A DNA stretch of 64,000 nt from Planctomycetota bacterium (GTDB lineage: Bacteria; Planctomycetota; UBA8742; UBA2392): the NCBI GenBank assembly GCA_019912315.1, contig JAIOJA010000023.1:105671-169670 (forward strand), given 5' to 3'. A program made the translations under genes and the position numbers. The notes below the pieces were generated by a model, which saw only the letters and a program-made list of their open reading frames with translations, made no database searches and had not been told where the DNA came from. Below, in pieces: positions 51,776 to 60,466 of this stretch. Each line of letters begins with the position of its first letter. Within the stretch, counting starts at the first letter, position 1.

Positions 51776-54046
51776 ATGGCCAACAAGCAGGCTGAAATCG
51801 ACGAGGCCTTCCTCAACTACGTGGCCGAGCGCGGGCATGTTACCGCGCTTGAGTCGGAGACATTGCGTTCCGAGCTGCGCCGCCGCCGCACCCAGCAGAA
51901 GGACATGACCATGCAGGCCCTGGTGGTTCACAAGGGCCACCTGACGCACGAACACGCCCGCGAGTTGTTTGACCAGATGATGGGCGTTTTGTCCGAGCCC
52001 ACTCTGCTGCCCGAAGGCAATTTTTCGGCGGCCCCTCAGGAAGAGACAGACCGCCCCAACCCGCCCGTAAACAGCAGCAGGCCTACACGTCCCGTCGAGG
52101 ATTCCGCGCCGCCACCCGACAGGCGCCCCACCAGCCGCCAGGGCACCGAACCCGTGCAGCAGCGCGCCACGACCAGGCCGGTTGACGACAGCCGCTCCGG
52201 CACGGATCGCAAAACGACCGCCCGCCGCAATGACGATGGCTGGAACCTGCATAAAGATACCGACGCAATTTCGGCCACGGACAAGATCGTCCCGGCCGGC
52301 ACGATCATCCACGCCAGTGAAATGACCGTCGCCATGATGCGGCAGAAGATCGGTATCAAGGACGAAGGCGTAAAGCTGCTGAGCGACAAGATGCAGTCGA
52401 GCCTGGCGCAATACCAGCCGGACGCGACCGCTGACCGCAAGCGCTATGTGGTGGTTCGCGAAATCGCGCGCGGCGGCATGGGCAAAGTGCTGGAGGTTGA
52501 AGATACGGAATTGCGCCGCAGCGTGGCGTTAAAGGTGTTACGCAAGGAGTTGCTGGGGAGGCGCGACGTGGTGGAGCGCTTCCTTGAAGAAGCGCAGATC
52601 ACCGGGCAGCTTGAACACCCCAACATTGTGCCGGTACACGAAATGGGCGTGGACGGCGCGGGCAACCTGTACTTCACGATGAAGTTTGTGGAAGGGGCCA
52701 GCTTGGCGGAGGTCCTGCTGCGTTTGCGCGAGGGCAACCGCGATGTGAAGAACGAGTACCCCCTGCTGCGTATGCTGGATGTCTTTATCAAGATCTGCGA
52801 GGGCATGAGTTTCGCCCACAACCGCGGCGTGATTCACCGCGACCTGAAGCCCGCGAACATCATGGTCGGGCGCTTCGGCGAAGTGCAGGTGATGGACTGG
52901 GGCGTCGCGAAAGTCGTCGGGCGGCAGTTCCGGGCTTTTGACAACGACAGCGGCATCGTGCTGACCGACCGCCTGGACGCGGGCAGCGTACACACCATGA
53001 TGGGCTCGATCATTGGTACGCCAAGCTACATGTCACCGGAGCAGGCCAAGGGCGACATCGATATCATCAACCACAAGTCGGATATCTTCAGCCTGGGCGT
53101 GATCCTGTATGAGATGCTGTGCCTGCGCTCGCCCTGGACGGGCAAATCCAGCGATGAAGTGCTTGAGCAGGTGCGCGAACTCACGCCCATGAAGCCGCGC
53201 GAGCGCAACCCCGAGATCGAAATCCCCGGCGAGCTTGAACGCCTTGCGCTGAAGTGTCTTGAGAAAGATCCGGAAGATCGCATCGACACGGTCAAGGAAC
53301 TCGCCGAGAACGTCCGAAACTTCACCGAAGGTCGGGCCATGGGCTCGGTCGATTACTCGCCACTGCGTCTGGCAATGAAGTGGGTGGGGCGCAACAAGAA
53401 GGAAGTGTTCGGCACTATGCTGGCGTTGATCGCCGTCGTGGCGGGCATTCTGGGTACGTTGTGGTACCTGGAGAAGCTTGAGCGCGATAAGGTGTTCAGC
53501 TTCAACGACGAGGCTATGCAGATCATGCAGGAGTGGCAGCCCCTTGCCGCGGACGGCAAGTTTAACGAAGCCGAGGTCCAGGTGGACCAGGCCAAGAACT
53601 GGTACCAGCAGGTGCTGGCCGTGGATGAGCACGACGCGACTGCGACGGCCGGCATGGATGACGTGCGCGTGGCCTACGAGAGGATTCGCGCCATGCGCAT
53701 CGCGGATGCGCAGGAACAAGCCTTGCGCGGGCAGCGCGACCAGTTGATGAGGCGCGCCGCGGACCTGCTGGAAACCGGGCGCCGGGACAGTCTCAGCGGC
53801 GACACCAAACTTGAGCGCGCGTACGAAACCGCGGGGCTTGTGCTGGCGCAGACGCCCGACGATGCGGAAGCCATGCTGCTGCGGGCTCACGCGAGTAACG
53901 AGTTGTCGAAGTTCTGGGCTACGCGCGGCAAATGGGATTTCATGGAGTACTGGTGGAAGAAGCTGCGCGCCTCGGGGCTGCTTCCCAAGGAGTCCAACGA
54001 CCGCGAGATGCAGTTCAAGCGCAAGCAGCCCTTCTGGGAAGACTAG
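51776..54046 (+). CDS. Ser/Thr protein kinase with transmembrane helix and helical C-terminus
   Basis: A 756-residue kinase. I start at ATG 51776; GTG 51734 would add 14 residues. The N-terminal module (EAFLNYVAERGHVTALESET, LVVHKGHLTHEHARELFDQM) again resembles GspE/MshE N-domains. A polar Pro/Arg/Thr linker leads to the kinase domain at about 222-520: EIARGGMGKVLEV, VALKVL, VIHRDLKPANIM, and VMDWGVAK with Trp in place of Phe of the DFG motif. One transmembrane helix (about 542-564, TMLALIAVVAGILGTLWYL) precedes an extracytoplasmic helical tail with TPR-like content (AEVQVDQAKNWYQQVLAVDE). It probably senses envelope state. Confidence 0.92.
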   Translation: MANKQAEIDEAFLNYVAERGHVTALESETLRSELRRRRTQQKDMTMQALVVHKGHLTHEHARELFDQMMGVLSEPTLLPEGNFSAAPQEETDRPNPPVNSSRPTRPVEDSAPPPDRRPTSRQGTEPVQQRATTRPVDDSRSGTDRKTTARRNDDGWNLHKDTDAISATDKIVPAGTIIHASEMTVAMMRQKIGIKDEGVKLLSDKMQSSLAQYQPDATADRKRYVVVREIARGGMGKVLEVEDTELRRSVALKVLRKELLGRRDVVERFLEEAQITGQLEHPNIVPVHEMGVDGAGNLYFTMKFVEGASLAEVLLRLREGNRDVKNEYPLLRMLDVFIKICEGMSFAHNRGVIHRDLKPANIMVGRFGEVQVMDWGVAKVVGRQFRAFDNDSGIVLTDRLDAGSVHTMMGSIIGTPSYMSPEQAKGDIDIINHKSDIFSLGVILYEMLCLRSPWTGKSSDEVLEQVRELTPMKPRERNPEIEIPGELERLALKCLEKDPEDRIDTVKELAENVRNFTEGRAMGSVDYSPLRLAMKWVGRNKKEVFGTMLALIAVVAGILGTLWYLEKLERDKVFSFNDEAMQIMQEWQPLAADGKFNEAEVQVDQAKNWYQQVLAVDEHDATATAGMDDVRVAYERIRAMRIADAQEQALRGQRDQLMRRAADLLETGRRDSLSGDTKLERAYETAGLVLAQTPDDAEAMLLRAHASNELSKFWATRGKWDFMEYWWKKLRASGLLPKESNDREMQFKRKQPFWED

Positions 54047-54058
54047 TGCGGACGCGCG

Positions 54059-55201
54059 CTACGGGCGATCAGGCAGGGCCAGCACTTTCTCGTAATACTG
54101 TTCCCACACGGGCAGCAGCGCGTCACGCCGGAACGCACTGACGGCGCGCTCCCGGGCCGCCGCGCCCATACGTTGCGCGAGCGCCTGGTCAGCCAGCAGA
54201 CCGCGAATGGACTCGGCCATCGCGACAGTGTCGCCCGGGTCATGCAGGAAGCCGCTGACGTCCTGCTCAACTACCTCTGGCGTACCGCCGGTGTTGGTAC
54301 CGACGACTGGCACGCCGCACGCCATGGCCTCGAGGGCGCTCAGCCCGAAACTTTCGTATTCGCTGGGCAGAAAAAACACGTCGGCCTGGGGTAAAAGCTC
54401 CCAGATTGCGTCGTATGTCCCGGCGAAGGTGCAGCGGTCGAAGACGCCCAGTTCACGGGCGAGGTCTTTGCACGCGGGCAGTTCCGGCCCGTCTCCGATC
54501 AGCACAAGCCTGGCCTTCACGGTTTTGGACGCATCGGCAAAAGCCTTTACGACATCGCGGGGGCGCTTCACTTCGCGGAAGTTGCTGACGTGCATGACGA
54601 TCTTTTCGTCTTCGCCTGCAAGTTGCGCGCGCTTGTTCGGGCAACAGCCCGGCTTGAAGCGGTCTGCATCCACGAAGTTGGGGATGACCTCGATGTCCTG
54701 GGCGCCGCAGTCGATTGTCTCAATCACGCGCTGCTTCAACTCCGCGCTGACACTCGTTACGCCGTCGCTTTGCCGGATGCCAAACCGGGTGATGCGCTGG
54801 AAGATGCGCTGCTGCCCGATGATCGTGATGTCCGTGCCGTGCAGCGTGGTCACCAGCTTTACGTTCTTGCCGCCGCCATTCAGCATCTCGCGTGCCAGAT
54901 GCCCGCTGATCGCGTGCGGTATGGCGTAGTGCGCGTGCAGGATGTCCAGCCCGTATTGCTGGGCGACTTCCATAATAGTGCCCGCCAGGGCCAGGTCGTA
55001 CGGCGGATAGCGGAACAGCGGGTAGGCGCTGACCTCGACTTCGTGATAGCGCAGGTTTTTGCGAAAGCTGTCGAAACGAAAGGGAATCGCGTAGCTGATG
55101 ATGTGAACGTCGTGGCCGTTCTGCGCCAGTGCAGAGCCCAGCTCCGTGGCGACAACGCCGGAGCCACCGTGGGTTGGGTAGCAGACGATTCCAATTTTCA
55201 T
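54059..55201 (-). CDS. bshA: N-acetyl-alpha-D-glucosaminyl L-malate synthase BshA
   Basis: A 380-residue GT4 enzyme making the first intermediate of bacillithiol from UDP-GlcNAc and malate. The opening IGIVCYPTHGGSGVVATELG and HIISYAIPFRFD, the central ILHAHYAIPHAISGHLARE and VTTLHGTDITIIGQ, and the C-terminal FFLPSEYESFGLSALEAMACG with VPVVGTNTGGTPEVV match BshA closely. Other bsh genes (bshB, bshC) are not in the window. It is preceded by a long leader that carries a strong promoter and a structured RNA candidate. Confidence 0.93.
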   Translation of the reverse strand: MKIGIVCYPTHGGSGVVATELGSALAQNGHDVHIISYAIPFRFDSFRKNLRYHEVEVSAYPLFRYPPYDLALAGTIMEVAQQYGLDILHAHYAIPHAISGHLAREMLNGGGKNVKLVTTLHGTDITIIGQQRIFQRITRFGIRQSDGVTSVSAELKQRVIETIDCGAQDIEVIPNFVDADRFKPGCCPNKRAQLAGEDEKIVMHVSNFREVKRPRDVVKAFADASKTVKARLVLIGDGPELPACKDLARELGVFDRCTFAGTYDAIWELLPQADVFFLPSEYESFGLSALEAMACGVPVVGTNTGGTPEVVEQDVSGFLHDPGDTVAMAESIRGLLADQALAQRMGAAARERAVSAFRRDALLPVWEQYYEKVLALPDRP

Positions 55202-55269
55202 GTGTACGGACCAACAGCCGGGCCCGTCAGGCTATTCCCCGCGCGCGCGAACACCAGCGGTCAGTGATT

Positions 55270-55489
55270 AAAAGGAAGGACCGAGACGCGTTGAAAGGGC
55301 CGGAAAGGAGAGCGTAAAGCTACCCTCTCAATCACGTCTCGGCCGCATGGCACCATCGGCGTGGGCGATCACGCGCGACGGATAGCTTCATCCAGGTGAC
55401 TGGAAGACCAGGGAGTCTTCGCAGATCATTCTTTTGTTGAACGCCGTCATCGTGAAGGGACACGAGCAGCGGAGCCAAAGCTCACCACC
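55270..55489 (-). ncRNA. Structured RNA candidate (serial hairpins) upstream of bshA
   Basis: Reading the minus strand from the promoter there is a series of small stems: GAGC-TTTG-GCTC, CGTG-TCCCTT-CACG, GAAGAC-TCCCTG-GTCTTC, GGAT-GAAGCT-ATCC and GCGTG-ATCGCC-CACGC. A large hairpin follows (CCGAGACG with CGTCTCGG, enclosing TTGAGAGGG with CCCTTTCAA), then TCCTTCCTTTT. There is no convincing reading frame. It may be a free small RNA ending at that hairpin, or a long bshA leader acting as a riboswitch or attenuator. It does not show the conserved motifs of RNase P, tmRNA, SRP or 6S RNA that I can recall. Confidence 0.5.
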
Positions 55490-55495
55490 AAAGTT

Positions 55496-55523
55496 AGTAT
55501 ATCCTATCCAATGGGTCTGTCAA
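55496..55523 (-). promoter_or_regulatory. Strong sigma-70-like promoter
   Basis: On the minus strand TTGACA (55523-55518) and TATACT (55501-55496) are separated by 16 bases, close to consensus. It points toward the RNA candidate and bshA, with a predicted start near 55489. Confidence 0.7.
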
Positions 55524-55794
55524 CGTCAGCGATCGGCTTATTTAAGCGGGTTACAGCCGATTCGACCGATACCTGCCCTGCTCGTGCTCTTTAACGACTG
55601 AACAGGCAGGATGGCATCCAGAATCCGGGCGCGAAAGGCGGTTTTCCGTTTTGAAGCCCGCGAACAGCGCATTTACAGGGCCGATCGTGGTGACGGGCTA
55701 CACGCGCCTGACCGGAAGCGGGGATCCGGGGTGCCCGGAGTGCCGCTGACAGCACCAACCGGCACCTCTGACTGACCCCATTAGTTAGTGAGTA
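55524..55794. other. Intergenic region between RNA promoter and rimO stop
   Basis: No gene seen in about 270 bases. It contains several potential stems: ATCGGCT with AGCCGAT near 55530-55560, CCTGCC with GGCAGG near 55577-55610, and GTGCCG with CGGCAC (55740-55765). No T-tract follows, so none is a clear terminator. Confidence 0.4.
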
Positions 55795-57147
55795 CTAATT
55801 GGCGGGCTCGCACAGTAGGTCGTAGCCCAGAGACCGCACCACGCGCGCGTTTAGCAGGGTGCCCGCTTCGTGCTTGCCCTTCAGCAGCACCGAGCAGTCG
55901 ATTTCCGGTGCGTCGGCGCGGGTGCGCCCCGTGGTCGGGTACTTCGGGTCCTGGCTTGGACCTTCCGCGAGGACTTCGATTGTCTGCCCGACAAGGTTGT
56001 CGTTGCGCTTGAACAGCACCTCCCGGTTCACCTCCATGAACTGGCGATGGCGCTCGTTGATGACTTCGTCAGGAAGCTTTCCATCCAGATCGAAGGACGC
56101 GGCCTTGTCTTCGTCCGAAAACGGGAAAGCGCCCGCGCGGTCGATGTGCCCCTCACGAATGAAATCCAGCAGCTCGTTGAATTGCGCGTCGGTCTCACCG
56201 GGGAAGCCCACAATGAACGTGCTGCGCAGCGTAAGCCCGGGAATGCGGGCGCGCATTTTTTCAAGCAGGCGCAGTGTCGTGTCGCGGGTGCTGCCGCGGC
56301 GCATCCGGCGCAGAACGTCCGTGTTGATGTGCTGAAGCGGCATGTCGATGTAGCCAAGCAGCTTGGGCTCATGGGCAAGCAGGTCGATCAGATCGTCTGT
56401 CACCTGCGTCGGGTAGGCGTACATCAGGCGAAGCCAGTCCACGCCCCCGATTTTCACCAGTTCACCCAGTAGCTCGTGCACGGATTTGCGTTTTTCCGTG
56501 TCCAGCCCGTAGTAGGTGCTGTCCTGGGCGACGACGATCAGCTCACGGGCGCCGTCGTTTGCCAGCTCACGGGCTTCGGTCAGGATCTGCTCACGAGTCT
56601 TGCTTCGGAAACGTCCGCGGATACTGGGGATCGTGCAGAAGGCGCAGGTGTGGTCGCAGCCCTCACTAATGCGCAAGTAGGCGTAGTGGCGCGGCGTGAT
56701 GCGCAGGCGGGCGGTGTCGTCGTATACGCTGCCGCGCTCATCTGGGTCGCTGATGGCAACCCGCCGGGCAAGTTCGCCGCTGGTGTTGAGCTCGCGCAGG
56801 ACGTCACTGAGTCGCGTGCGGTCATTCACGCTTAGCAGTGCGTCAACGCCGGGGGCGTGCTCGTCCAGTACGTCGCGATAGTTGCCTACCATGCAGCCCG
56901 CTACCACAACGCGCTTTATGTCGCCCTTGGTCTTGAGATCCAGCATCTGGTTGATGTGGTCCAGGGATTCCTGGCGCGACGCGGACAGAAAGCCGCAGGT
57001 GTTGATCACCACCACGTCCGCGCCTTCATAGTGGGGCGTGACCACAAAGCCCTCGCCGGCAATGCTGCCCAGCATGGTTTCGCTGTCGATCAGGTTTTTG
57101 GGGCAGCCAAGCGAAATAAACGCCACGCTGCCAAGCGCCGTCTTCAT
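55795..57147 (-). CDS. rimO: Ribosomal protein S12 methylthiotransferase RimO
   Basis: A 450-residue radical-SAM enzyme that methylthiolates Asp of ribosomal protein S12. ATG 57147 gives the family start (VAFISLGCPKNLIDSE); the upstream frame crosses the divergent gene. Cluster 1 cysteines are SLGCPKN, NTCGFL and AGCMVG. The radical-SAM motif is SEGCDHTCAFCTIP. The C-terminal TRAM domain is present (LVGQTIEVLAEG). DMPLQHINTDVLRRMRRG and STFIVGFPGETDAQF are standard. IDSE and the S12-type SLGCPKN separate it from MiaB. Confidence 0.95.
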   Translation of the reverse strand: MKTALGSVAFISLGCPKNLIDSETMLGSIAGEGFVVTPHYEGADVVVINTCGFLSASRQESLDHINQMLDLKTKGDIKRVVVAGCMVGNYRDVLDEHAPGVDALLSVNDRTRLSDVLRELNTSGELARRVAISDPDERGSVYDDTARLRITPRHYAYLRISEGCDHTCAFCTIPSIRGRFRSKTREQILTEARELANDGARELIVVAQDSTYYGLDTEKRKSVHELLGELVKIGGVDWLRLMYAYPTQVTDDLIDLLAHEPKLLGYIDMPLQHINTDVLRRMRRGSTRDTTLRLLEKMRARIPGLTLRSTFIVGFPGETDAQFNELLDFIREGHIDRAGAFPFSDEDKAASFDLDGKLPDEVINERHRQFMEVNREVLFKRNDNLVGQTIEVLAEGPSQDPKYPTTGRTRADAPEIDCSVLLKGKHEAGTLLNARVVRSLGYDLLCEPAN

Positions 57148-57235
57148 GGGCGGAATATTAGCTTCCAAACAGCCCTCCGTAAGGCGGGGCGGTTTGCAGT
57201 TGACCGGCAACCGTTCACGATCAACGATCATCCGC

Positions 57236-57847
57236 ATGGACACCTGGGTCGGAATCGAAGTAACACGGCAGTTGCGCGTGAATGACGGGCAACTCCAGCC
57301 GGCCGGCGCCCTGAGCGTCGGCGGAGTCAATCTGCTGGACCACCAGCTGATGATCGCCAGACAGATCACGGATTCGGATCACATCTGCGTACTGAGCCCG
57401 CAGGGAGACGAAACCATGCTGGAGCTGATCGCGAGACACGAAGTGCGTGAACTCGCGCCTTTCGACTTCATCGCCATGCTGAACGACCGGGCCAAACAGG
57501 GTGAAGCGGGTGCGGTTGTGCTGCTGCGGCAGATCGCGCCGCTGCATGATGCCCGCCCCGTGAAGAGTGCCCTGAAACTGCTGAAGAATCACCCGGCTGT
57601 TGTCAGCGCCAGCCGCCCACCCGAGGGGCACAAACGCCACGAGCCACTGCCCGGCGAAACCGCCCCGGACTACCGCTGCCTTGCCTTCGAGGTGCGACGC
57701 CTGGACCAGTTCGGCCTGGGCGCCATGGACGCCGCGAACCACGGCAACGAAGAGTTGCTGTTCATTGCCTGGGACGATTTTGCAGAATACACCCGCCCAG
57801 AGGACAAGCTCGAAGTGACCGCGAAGATCGCCAATTGGCGCATCTGA
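57236..57847 (+). CDS. Small protein resembling a degenerate nucleotidyltransferase
   Basis: A 203-residue protein starting at ATG 57236, divergent from rimO. The order GGVNLLDHQLMIARQI, HICVLSPQGDE, GAVVLLRQIAPLHDARPVKS and HPAVVSASRPPEGHK recalls CMP-sugar synthetases, where 'LLQPTSPLR' and 'VVSV' occupy the same places. The metal-binding Asp of active enzymes and the N-terminal signature loop are not evident, so it may have lost activity or belong to another alpha/beta family. No signal or membrane helix. Function unknown. Confidence 0.6.
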   Translation: MDTWVGIEVTRQLRVNDGQLQPAGALSVGGVNLLDHQLMIARQITDSDHICVLSPQGDETMLELIARHEVRELAPFDFIAMLNDRAKQGEAGAVVLLRQIAPLHDARPVKSALKLLKNHPAVVSASRPPEGHKRHEPLPGETAPDYRCLAFEVRRLDQFGLGAMDAANHGNEELLFIAWDDFAEYTRPEDKLEVTAKIANWRI

Positions 57848-58095
57848 GCCTGCGTCCACCGGACGCCGCGGAAATTACTGACATTCCCCCATACTTTTGG
57901 AAACAAACTGTGATACCATGGCGTTTGTCAGATGTTGCAGCTCGTTTGTAGCTGCCTGATACAACCTCCGACGGTTACACGCGTCAGACTCGGCCGGAAG
58001 TCCATTCCGGCGAATGCCTCGAGACTTTGCCGCTAGTTCCCCTCGGGCATTTGTGGTGCCGCCCAGAAGGCCGCGCCACGTGAAAGTAAAACCGC

Positions 58096-59349
58096 ATGAC
58101 TGATAGTTTTGAAGCACTGTCCCTGGACAGTGCGCTCCTTCGTGCTTTGGAGCATGAAGGCTACACGCGACCGACTGAAATCCAGTCCCTCGCAATCCCT
58201 CACGCGCTGGAAGGCAAAGACGTCCTCGCCATCGCACCTACCGGCACCGGCAAGACCGCTGCCTTTACCCTCCCGATTCTTCAGCGTCTGGCCAAGGGTC
58301 AGCACGGCGGCATTCGGGCCCTCGTCCTCGCACCCACACGCGAACTCGCCTTGCAGGTTGAGGAGGCACTGCGCGCCTACGGTCGCAACTTCAAGCTGCG
58401 CAGCGGCGTCGTCATGGGCGGCGTTGGCGAGCAGCCACAAATTCAGATGCTCAAGCGTGGCGTTGACATCCTTGTCGCCACACCCGGGCGCCTGCTCGAT
58501 CTCATGCAGCAGGGCCACGTCAAACTTGAAAAGGTACAGGTGCTCGTGCTTGACGAGGCCGACCGCATGCTCGACATGGGTTTCATCCACGACGTGCGGC
58601 GAATCTGCACCAAGGTTCCGACGCAGCGCCAGACGTTGTTCTTCAGCGCGACCATGCCGAAAGATGTGGCCGAACTGGCCAACACTCTGTGCAAGGACCC
58701 GGCCCGCGTGGATGTCGACCCGACTCCGATCGGGCGACCGAACATCGAGCAGAAGGTGATGTTCGTGGAGCAACGCAAGAAGCAGGAGCTGCTGACGCAG
58801 ATTCTCAAGGATGACCCGACCGCCATGGTGCTCGTATTCACGCGTACAAAGCACCGGGCCGACAGGGTCGTGAAGAAGCTGAACCAGGACAAAATCCGGG
58901 CCGGCGCCATTCACAGCAACAAGACCCAGGGCGCACGTCAGCGCGCGCTGGCGGATTTCGCCAACGGGCGTGTGCGTGTACTGGTCGCGACGGATATCGC
59001 CGCGCGAGGCATTGACGTTGACGGCATTACCCACGTCATCAACTTCGACCTCAGTGACGAGCCGGAAAACCACGTGCACCGCATCGGGCGTACGGCCCGT
59101 GCCGGGGCAAGCGGTATCGCGATCAGTTTCTGTGACCGCGAAGAGCTCAAGAAACTCGCCGCGATCGAAAAGGCGGCCGACACCGCCATGATGACGGATG
59201 ACGATCACGAATTCCACGTAGGAAGCTCCGTGACCGCGTACCGCGAGCAGATCACCCAGAAGGTCAAGTCAAACAAGTCGAAGGGCGGGTGGCCCAAGCC
59301 GAGGCGCAAGCGCGCCAAGCGCAGCCGCAGTTCGATGCGCATGGCCTAG
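58096..59349 (+). CDS. DEAD-box ATP-dependent RNA helicase (RhlE-like)
   Basis: A 417-residue helicase with the Q-motif region (YTRPTEIQSLAIPHAL), Walker A APTGTGKTAAF, PTRELALQ, DEADRMLDMGF (motif II), SAT in FSATMPKDV, RGIDVDGITHVINFD and the HRIGRTARAG arginine fingers. A basic, Lys/Arg/Ser-rich C-terminal tail (KPRRKRAKRSRSSM) probably binds RNA. RhlE/CsdA-type helicases help ribosome assembly and cold adaptation. The 248-base region upstream is noncoding and could be a long 5' leader. A terminator follows. Confidence 0.95.
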   Translation: MTDSFEALSLDSALLRALEHEGYTRPTEIQSLAIPHALEGKDVLAIAPTGTGKTAAFTLPILQRLAKGQHGGIRALVLAPTRELALQVEEALRAYGRNFKLRSGVVMGGVGEQPQIQMLKRGVDILVATPGRLLDLMQQGHVKLEKVQVLVLDEADRMLDMGFIHDVRRICTKVPTQRQTLFFSATMPKDVAELANTLCKDPARVDVDPTPIGRPNIEQKVMFVEQRKKQELLTQILKDDPTAMVLVFTRTKHRADRVVKKLNQDKIRAGAIHSNKTQGARQRALADFANGRVRVLVATDIAARGIDVDGITHVINFDLSDEPENHVHRIGRTARAGASGIAISFCDREELKKLAAIEKAADTAMMTDDDHEFHVGSSVTAYREQITQKVKSNKSKGGWPKPRRKRAKRSRSSMRMA

Positions 59350-59365
59350 ACAGGAATGACCAACC

Positions 59366-59412
59366 GGCCCCCGTGGTTGCCAGCAACTAGGCAACCCGGG
59401 GGTCTGTTTTTT
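59366..59412 (+). terminator. Rho-independent terminator after helicase
   Basis: CCCCCG-T-GGTTGCC pairs with GGCAACC-CGGGGG (one bulge) around an 8-base loop, followed within six bases by TTTTTT (59407-59412). Confidence 0.9.
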
Positions 59413-59484
59413 GGGGCGAGTAAATTTTCATCCCCGCCGGCTTGCCCGTTGACTGGCGTGTGCCGGACAGCAGACTCTTGGGCC

Positions 59485-60465
59485 ATGAGCAAAGGCATCA
59501 CATATGTTGAGGCCATCAGCGCCGGGCTGCGTGAAGAAATGCAGCGCGACGAAGATGTGTTTCTGCTGGGCGAAGACATCGGCGTGTACGGCGGCGCCTT
59601 CGGCGTAACCAAAGGGCTCGTTGATGAGTTCGGCCCTGAACGCGTGTGGGACACGACGCTCGCGGAATCCGCTATTATCGGCAACGCGATCGGCGCGGCC
59701 ATGTACGGTTTGCGCCCCGTGGCCGAGATGCAGTTTGCCGATTTCGTCGCCTGCGGTTTCAACCAGATCGTCAGCAACGCCGCCAAAATTCACTACCGGT
59801 GGGGGCCGAAAGTTCCCATGGTTGTGCGCCTGCCCTGGGGCGGCGGTGTCAGCGGCGGGCCGTTCCACAGCGGTTGTATGGAAGCCTGGTTCATGAACGT
59901 GCCCGGGCTGAAGCTTGTGGTGCCAAGCACGGCAAGCGACGCCAAGGGCATGATCAAGGCCGCCATTCGTGACGACAACCCTGTTCTGTATTTCGAGCAC
60001 AAGCACCTGTATCGCGACCCGAAGCTGCGCGAGGACGTCGGCGACGTCGAGCCCACTGAAATCGGCAAGGCCCGCATCGCGCGGCAAGGGCGCGACGCCA
60101 GCGTGATCACGTTCGGGATCATGGTGCATTATGCGATCAAGGCCGCCGAGAAACTGGCCGAGGACGGCATTGAAGTAGAGGTGCTGGATTTGCGCTCGCT
60201 GCGCCCATACGACGAAGAGGCGATCAAAGCCACGGTCGAAAAGACCAGCCGCGCGCTCGTGCTGAACGAAGCCACGCTGATGGGCAGCGTCGCCGGCGAG
60301 TTCGCCAGCTTTATCAGTGAGCACTGCTTCGAGCACCTGGACGCGCCGGTCATGCGCCTGGGCGCGCTGGAGACGCCCATTCCCTACGCGCCGGAGCTTG
60401 AACAGGCCATGCTGCCGAACGCCGACAAAATCGCGGCCGCGCTGCGCAGGCTGGTGGACTTCTGA
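59485..60465 (+). CDS. pdhB: 2-oxoacid dehydrogenase E1 component, beta subunit
   Basis: A 326-residue transketolase-like protein, the E1-beta subunit of pyruvate or a branched 2-oxoacid dehydrogenase. I start at ATG 59485 (MSKGITYVEAISAGLREEM), typical of the family; the longer frame crosses the terminator region. FLLGEDIGVYGGAFGVTKGL, RVWDTTLAESAIIGNAIGAA and VVRLPWGGGVSGGPFHSGCMEAWF are conserved. The E1-alpha, E2 and E3 genes are not adjacent. A small protein and a Rieske ferredoxin follow with 1-base spacing and overlap, so the three are probably one operon. Confidence 0.93.
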   Translation: MSKGITYVEAISAGLREEMQRDEDVFLLGEDIGVYGGAFGVTKGLVDEFGPERVWDTTLAESAIIGNAIGAAMYGLRPVAEMQFADFVACGFNQIVSNAAKIHYRWGPKVPMVVRLPWGGGVSGGPFHSGCMEAWFMNVPGLKLVVPSTASDAKGMIKAAIRDDNPVLYFEHKHLYRDPKLREDVGDVEPTEIGKARIARQGRDASVITFGIMVHYAIKAAEKLAEDGIEVEVLDLRSLRPYDEEAIKATVEKTSRALVLNEATLMGSVAGEFASFISEHCFEHLDAPVMRLGALETPIPYAPELEQAMLPNADKIAAALRRLVDF

Positions 60466-60466
60466 T

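Noticed and set aside
55270..55489. Known RNA classes (RNase P, tmRNA, SRP, 6S) for the hairpin region
   Set aside because: I could not find the conserved motifs or the overall pairing of these classes; left as an unclassified candidate.
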